This document shows, piece by piece, positions 30,870 to 34,734 of a DNA stretch of 34,734 bases. The stretch lies in assembly GCF_050943655.1 (NCBI RefSeq), contig NZ_JBMNPQ010000008.1:1-34734 (forward strand). Direction: 5' to 3'. The stretch is from Peptoniphilus_A sp050943655. GTDB lineage: Bacteria > Bacillota > Clostridia > Tissierellales > Peptoniphilaceae. The position numbers and the translations under genes were made by a program. Each line of letters begins with the position of its first letter. The first letter of the stretch is position 1. The notes beneath the pieces are model-generated. The model saw nothing but the letters and a program-made list of their open reading frames with translations, was not told where the DNA came from and searched no databases.

Positions 30870-31718
30870 ATGGAAAAACAAAAAAAAGTTAAGAAAAAAA
30901 TAAGCAAAAAAAGAAAATTTTTTAGGATTGTATTTAGATTTTTTATCTTTTTTCTATTTATTTTTTTATTAATCTTTGCCATTAGAAATTCAAGAATTTT
31001 TAATATTAAATCTGTGAATGTGGAAGGGACAAAAAATATCAGCTATAAAGATGTAATAAAAGTGGCCGAGCTAAAAAAAGGCTCTAAATATTACTCGATT
31101 TCAAAGGCAGATAGAATCAAAAAGATTGAGTCCATCCCCTATGTAAAGAGTGCAAAAATTAATTTTAGACTGGGTGGCACTGTAAATGTATCTATAAAAG
31201 AGAGGACGCCGTACTACCAAGCCTATTCAAGTAAATACCTCCTTATAGATGAAGATTTTAGAATTCTAGAGGAGAGGGATTCTAAGGCAGATAATTTATT
31301 AAATCTCGACGGATTAAATCTTGAAAACAATAAAGCCGGATCATTCATTTTATCTTACAAGGAAGATGTCGATAAAAAAGAATTATTAAAAAGTCTAAAG
31401 AACCCTGAGTATAATTTACTGGGAAATATAGAAAGCATTGAGCTACTAGATTCTGTTGCAACATTTATGACAATAGATGGCATAAAGGTAGAGTTTGGCT
31501 CTTATAGTAATATTGATTACAAGCTAAGGATGCTTTCATTAATACTTGATGATATTAAAAAGACTAACAAAAAGGCAACTGTCATACAGATGGAGAAGGG
31601 AACAAATCCTATCCTTATTGTAGAAGATGATAATGGAAAAAAAGATAAAGACGAAAAAAATAGTGAAAAAAATGAAAAATCATATATAGAAGAGAAGGCT
31701 AATAGTAATAGCAATTGA
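30870..31718 (+). CDS. ftsQ: FtsQ/DivIB-type division protein with POTRA domain
   Basis: A bitopic divisome protein, 282 aa. A very basic cytoplasmic start (KKVKKKISKKRKFFRIVFR) is followed by a Phe-rich membrane segment (about 20-39). The POTRA domain is about 43-112 (NIKSVNVEGTKNISYKDVIKVAELKKGSKYYSI...RIKKIESIPYVKSAKINFRLGGTVNVSIKERTP). A beta domain reaches about 245. A charged Asp/Glu/Lys/Asn tail closes it (about 250-282). Such proteins link FtsL/DivIC to the synthase. The ribosome site before ATG 30870 is weak, 4 nt after the murG stop, so translation is probably coupled. It is the last gene before the separate ftsZ unit. Confidence 0.9.
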   Translation: MEKQKKVKKKISKKRKFFRIVFRFFIFFLFIFLLIFAIRNSRIFNIKSVNVEGTKNISYKDVIKVAELKKGSKYYSISKADRIKKIESIPYVKSAKINFRLGGTVNVSIKERTPYYQAYSSKYLLIDEDFRILEERDSKADNLLNLDGLNLENNKAGSFILSYKEDVDKKELLKSLKNPEYNLLGNIESIELLDSVATFMTIDGIKVEFGSYSNIDYKLRMLSLILDDIKKTNKKATVIQMEKGTNPILIVEDDNGKKDKDEKNSEKNEKSYIEEKANSNSN

Positions 31719-31765
31719 TTCTTTATAAGAATAAGCTAATTATGTATATATAGCTCTTTAATATG

Positions 31766-31796
31766 TTGACTAATTGCCTATTTTTCTATAAAATAG
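31766..31796 (+). promoter_or_regulatory. Promoter of ftsZ with overlapping inverted repeat
   Basis: TTGACT (31766-31771), 17-nt spacer, TAAAAT (31789-31794). A perfect 7-bp inverted repeat CTATTTT/AAAATAG (31778-31784 with 31790-31796) covers the -10, as a repressor site could. A leader of about 45 nt follows. Confidence 0.75.
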
Positions 31797-31845
31797 AACT
31801 AATAGAATTAAAATAAATGTAAATTATTATATGAGGAGGATGTTT

Positions 31846-32937
31846 ATGTTGGAATTCGATATGGAGCAAGATGGATTTGCCAAAATTAAAGTTGCCGGCG
31901 TAGGCGGCGGTGGCAATAATGCTGTTAATAGAATGATTAATGCCGGTGTAAAAGGTGTAGAATTTATAGTATTTAACACAGACAAACAAGCTCTTAAAAA
32001 TTCACTTGCTGAAAATAAAATTCAAATTGGAGAAAAAGTTACAAAAGGATTGGGCGCTGGTGCTAATCCAGAAATTGGAGAAGAAGCCGCAGAAGAATCT
32101 AGAGACGAAATTAGAGAAGCTTTAGAAGGCGCTGACATGGTGTTTATTACTGCAGGAATGGGCGGTGGAACTGGAACTGGAGCAGCTCCTATAATTGCTG
32201 ATGTAGCAAAAGAACTTGGTTTACTTACTGTTGGTGTTGTTACTAAACCTTTCACCTTTGAAGGACATAGAAGAGCAAAATCTGCAGAAAGAGGAATCAA
32301 TGCTCTAAAAGAAAAAGTAGACACTCTTGTTATTATTCCAAACGACAGACTACTCACTATTTCTGATAAAAAGACAAGCTTTGCGCAAGCCTTCGAAATG
32401 GCTGATGACATATTAAAACAAGGTATACAAGGTATCTCAGATCTAATCTCTATCCCAAGTCTAATTAACCTTGACTTCGCAGACGTTAAAACTATTATGC
32501 ACGATAAGGGAATTGCACACATGGGTATTGGTAGAGCATCTGGAGATGACAGAGCGACTGAAGCTGCTAAGCTTGCAATTAACTCTCCTCTACTAGAAAC
32601 TTCAATTGAAGGAGCAAAATCTGTATTATTAAACATCACTGCAGGTGCAGATCTTGGTATCTTTGAAGTTAATGAAGCAGCTGATTTAATTAGAGAATGC
32701 GTATCTGAAGATGTTAACCTAATCTTTGGTGCAGGTATCGACGAAACACTTAAAGATGAAGTTAAAGTTACAGTTATTGCCACTGACTTTGATCAATACA
32801 AAGAAGATAAAAAGTCAAAAAGTACAAGTGCAACAGAACCCAGAACACTTAACTCTAATAGAAAGGCTAATGAGGAAGATGAAGAAGATAATGGAGAACT
32901 TAAAATCCCATCTTTCTTAAGAACAAAAAGAAATTAA
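31846..32937 (+). CDS. ftsZ: Cell division GTPase FtsZ
   Basis: The tubulin-like ring protein, 363 aa. KIKVAGVGGGGNNAVNRMI opens the GTPase domain, the tubulin signature GGGTGTG is at 106-112 and the synergy-loop motif NLDFAD (N208, D210, D213) completes the hydrolysis site. A short charged linker (about 320-350) leads to the conserved C-terminal peptide LKIPSFLRTKRN, which binds partners such as SepF or FtsA. Three in-frame ATGs lie close together (31831, 31840, 31846). GAGGAGG at 31833-31839 is inside the longer versions and 6 nt from ATG 31846, so 31846 is chosen. It has its own promoter and terminator. ftsA is not adjacent. Confidence 0.96.
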   Translation: MLEFDMEQDGFAKIKVAGVGGGGNNAVNRMINAGVKGVEFIVFNTDKQALKNSLAENKIQIGEKVTKGLGAGANPEIGEEAAEESRDEIREALEGADMVFITAGMGGGTGTGAAPIIADVAKELGLLTVGVVTKPFTFEGHRRAKSAERGINALKEKVDTLVIIPNDRLLTISDKKTSFAQAFEMADDILKQGIQGISDLISIPSLINLDFADVKTIMHDKGIAHMGIGRASGDDRATEAAKLAINSPLLETSIEGAKSVLLNITAGADLGIFEVNEAADLIRECVSEDVNLIFGAGIDETLKDEVKVTVIATDFDQYKEDKKSKSTSATEPRTLNSNRKANEEDEEDNGELKIPSFLRTKRN

Positions 32938-32943
32938 TAAATT

Positions 32944-32967
32944 GTGCCCCTCTGGGGCCTTTTTTTA
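32944..32967 (+). terminator. Terminator after ftsZ
   Basis: GCCCC/GGGGC stem (32946-32950 with 32954-32958), 3-nt loop, then eight T. Compact and GC-rich. The nrdR start is only 15 nt beyond, with no clear promoter of its own, so partial read-through is likely. Confidence 0.88.
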
Positions 32968-32981
32968 TATGAGGTGAAATT

Positions 32982-33437
32982 ATGAAATGTCCTTATTGTG
33001 GTTATGTTGATTCAAAAGTTATAGACACAAGACCCACAGAAGAAGGTTCTACAATAAGAAGAAGACGCGAGTGTTTAAATTGCAAAAAAAGATTTACAAC
33101 ATACGAAAAAATTGAACAAACTCCAATAATGGTAATAAAAAAGGACGGAAACAGACAGGTATTTGACCGCGAAAAGATAATAAACGGGATGATTAAGTCT
33201 TGTGAAAAGAGACCAGTTTCAGTTGCAGAAATTGAAAGAGCAGCCGATAATATTGAAAAGCAAATCCAAAACACTATGAAAAAAGAAATCTCTTCTCTAG
33301 AAATAGGTGAAATGGTAATGCGTGAGCTTAAAGAACTTGACGATGTAAGTTATGTAAGATTCGCATCAGTTTATAGGGAGTTTAAGGACTTGCAATCTTT
33401 TATAGACGAACTTGAAGGCATAGTTAAGAAGAAGTGA
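32982..33437 (+). CDS. nrdR: Transcriptional repressor NrdR
   Basis: A 151-aa nucleotide-sensing repressor of ribonucleotide reductase genes. The zinc ribbon uses Cys3, Cys6, Cys31 and Cys34 (CPYC ... CLNC), with the invariant TRPTEEGSTIRRRREC between. The ATP-cone domain (about 46-136) begins VIKKDGNRQVFDREKIINGMIKSCEKRPV. It binds NrdR boxes when loaded with dATP; no NrdR box was noticed in the window, so its targets lie elsewhere. GAGGTGAAATT is a good ribosome site. Placement after ftsZ and before rarA suggests growth-linked expression. Confidence 0.96.
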   Translation: MKCPYCGYVDSKVIDTRPTEEGSTIRRRRECLNCKKRFTTYEKIEQTPIMVIKKDGNRQVFDREKIINGMIKSCEKRPVSVAEIERAADNIEKQIQNTMKKEISSLEIGEMVMRELKELDDVSYVRFASVYREFKDLQSFIDELEGIVKKK

Positions 33438-33441
33438 TTGA

Positions 33442-34734
33442 ATGGATTTATTTGAACTGAGCATGCAGAATAATTTAAAAAATACGGCGCCACTTGCCGA
33501 TAGGATGAGACCTAGAAATTTAAAAGAATTCGTTGGTCAAGACAATCTAGTTGGCGAAGGAAAGTATTTAAGTAGAGTAATAAAAAGTGACAGATTTAGC
33601 TCGATGTTATTTTACGGCCCACCTGGAGTTGGAAAGACAACTCTTGCAGATATAATTGCAAAGACAACCAACAAAAACTTTATAAAATTATCTGCAGTTA
33701 CTTCAAACTTAAAAGAGCTTAGAGAAGTATTAAAAAAGGCAGAAGACTCTGTAAAATTTGACAATGTATCTACGATTGTCTTTATTGATGAGATTCACAG
33801 ATTTAATAAAACTCAGCAAGATGCACTGCTTCCTTTTGTAGAAAGAGGAATTATTATCTTAATCGGAGCAACGACAGAAAATCCATATTTTGAAGTCAAC
33901 AAAGCGCTTTTATCTAGGATGCAAATTCTAAATTTAGAAAGTTTAAAAGATAAAGATCTATCAAGGCTAATAGATATGGCTATAGAAGATGATGTAAGAG
34001 GCCTTGGAAAGATGAATATAATTCTTCTTGACGATGCAAGGGATATACTTACTAAAAATGCAAATGGAGACGGAAGATTTGTATTAAATTCTTTGGAAAT
34101 CGCAGCTCTTTCAACTGATGAAATAGACGGCAAGGTAGTAATTGATAAAGAAGCAATAGAGAATTCGTTGATTTCAAAAAATGTAATTTACGATAAAAAT
34201 TCTAACGAGCATTACGATATAATATCAGCATTTATAAAATCTATGAGAGGAACTGATCCAGACGCGGCACTAATATATTTAGCTATGATGCTTGAGGCTG
34301 GCGAAGATATAAAATTTATCGCAAGAAGACTTATGATTTTTGCATCAGAGGATGTAGGTAATGCAGATCCAATGGCAATGGTTATGGCATCTTCATGCTT
34401 TAACAGCATAAACGCTGTTGGACTTCCAGAGGCGAGATTAATTTTAGCGCAGACTGTGACATACCTTGCAAGTGCAAAAAAGTCAAATGCAAGCTACGAG
34501 GCAATTAATAAAGCCATGGAAGATGTTAAAAATGCAAACAATATAGAAATACCAATTTACATCAGGGATAAAAATAATCCTGCAAATAAAACTGATATAA
34601 AATATAAATATCCACACTGTTATGAGAATGCATATGTAAAACAAAATTACATTCCAAAAAACTTTGAAGGTAAAAATTACTACAAGCCAAAAAATATAGG
34701 ATACGAGAGAATAATCAAGGAAAATTTAGATAAT
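33442..34734 (+). CDS. rarA: Replication-associated recombination protein RarA/MgsA (3' end beyond window)
   Basis: A clamp-loader-like AAA+ ATPase acting at stalled replication forks. The open frame from ATG 33442 runs 431 codons to the window end without a stop. The N-terminus PLADRMRPRNLKEFVGQDNLVG (17-38) is the family signature. Walker A GPPGVGKTT is at 59-67, Walker B VFIDEIHRFNK at 113-123, sensor 1 IGATTENP at 141-148, and LLSRMQ is the arginine-finger region. The C-terminal tetramerisation part includes KSMRGTDPDAALIYLAMMLEAGED and RRLMIFASEDVGNAD. Family members are about 430-450 aa, so only the last few residues should be missing. It starts 4 nt after the nrdR stop; no strong ribosome site is evident. 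Confidence 0.95.
   Translation, partial: MDLFELSMQNNLKNTAPLADRMRPRNLKEFVGQDNLVGEGKYLSRVIKSDRFSSMLFYGPPGVGKTTLADIIAKTTNKNFIKLSAVTSNLKELREVLKKAEDSVKFDNVSTIVFIDEIHRFNKTQQDALLPFVERGIIILIGATTENPYFEVNKALLSRMQILNLESLKDKDLSRLIDMAIEDDVRGLGKMNIILLDDARDILTKNANGDGRFVLNSLEIAALSTDEIDGKVVIDKEAIENSLISKNVIYDKNSNEHYDIISAFIKSMRGTDPDAALIYLAMMLEAGEDIKFIARRLMIFASEDVGNADPMAMVMASSCFNSINAVGLPEARLILAQTVTYLASAKKSNASYEAINKAMEDVKNANNIEIPIYIRDKNNPANKTDIKYKYPHCYENAYVKQNYIPKNFEGKNYYKPKNIGYERIIKENLDN

Noticed and set aside
31735..31760. Terminator after ftsQ
   Set aside because: Only a 5-bp AGCTA/TAGCT stem with a 12-nt loop and a weak T-run; too poor to call.
32022..32783. 253-codon open frame antisense to ftsZ
   Set aside because: It mirrors the ftsZ codon pattern, has no ribosome site or promoter, and its product is Ser/Ile/Pro-rich with no recognisable motif. 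Long antisense frames are common opposite GC-biased, conserved genes.
1..34734. CRISPR arrays, tRNA or rRNA genes, insertion sequences, prophage or defence genes
   Set aside because: None was seen on either strand. The only regular repeat array is the 10-bp one before mraZ, which is too short and spacerless to be CRISPR, and there is no transposase-like frame.

Overview
The window is AT-rich DNA (roughly 30-33% GC by eye) from a low-GC Gram-positive anaerobe. The gene order pcrA-ligA-gatC-gatA-gatB, the Clostridia-type LigA, the S-layer-homology (SLH) surface proteins, the PASTA-domain division PBP and a compact division/cell-wall (dcw) cluster without ftsA suggest Tissierellia, probably a Peptoniphilaceae-like coccus. 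The family is an inference from gene content; the genus cannot be fixed from the sequence alone.

Layout. 1-2030: the 3' part of a YhaN/SbcC-like ATPase, then a metallophosphoesterase and a CYTH-domain protein, all overlapping by a few bases in one operon. The first 20 bases are a perfect inverted copy of 154-173 and look like a contig-edge artefact. 2032-4498: phosphoenolpyruvate synthase with its own promoter and a strong terminator. 4554-5896 (minus strand): a three-gene operon of a Met8/CysG-like protein, a small cupin and a CC-motif HesB-like protein. 6044-9264: two paralogous secreted SLH proteins, each with an extended -10 promoter. 9316-9999: tcdA. 9991-17432: a maintenance/translation operon pcrA-ligA-gatCAB. 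17482-19670: an OmpR-family response regulator and histidine kinase. 19785-21835: a secreted nucleotidase with a C-terminal LysM domain. 21841-22184: a structured, gene-free leader. 22185-31718: mraZ-rsmH-ftsL-pbp(ftsI)-mraY-murD-ftsW-murG-ftsQ. 31766-32967: ftsZ with its own promoter and terminator. 32982-end: nrdR and a rarA gene that runs off the window.

How the genes work together. The right half builds the septum. MraZ controls the cluster, RsmH modifies 16S rRNA, and FtsL, FtsQ, FtsW and the PASTA PBP form the divisome synthase. MraY, MurD and MurG make lipid-linked precursor, and FtsZ forms the ring. murE, murF, murC, murB and ftsA, often found in this cluster, are absent here and must lie elsewhere or be replaced. 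The two-component pair next to the secreted nucleotidase suggests phosphate or nucleotide scavenging; Pho-box-like direct repeats with 11-bp spacing precede both units, but this is tentative.

The most interesting signal is just upstream of mraZ. A five-copy RTGKNN array with an exact 10-bp period (22133-22178) looks like a MraZ operator. It also spells three consecutive start-X-stop mini-ORFs in three reading frames, placed after a good Shine-Dalgarno, while the true mraZ start has none. Immediately upstream are competing hairpins that could form an RNA switch. The rest is largely conserved housekeeping content.
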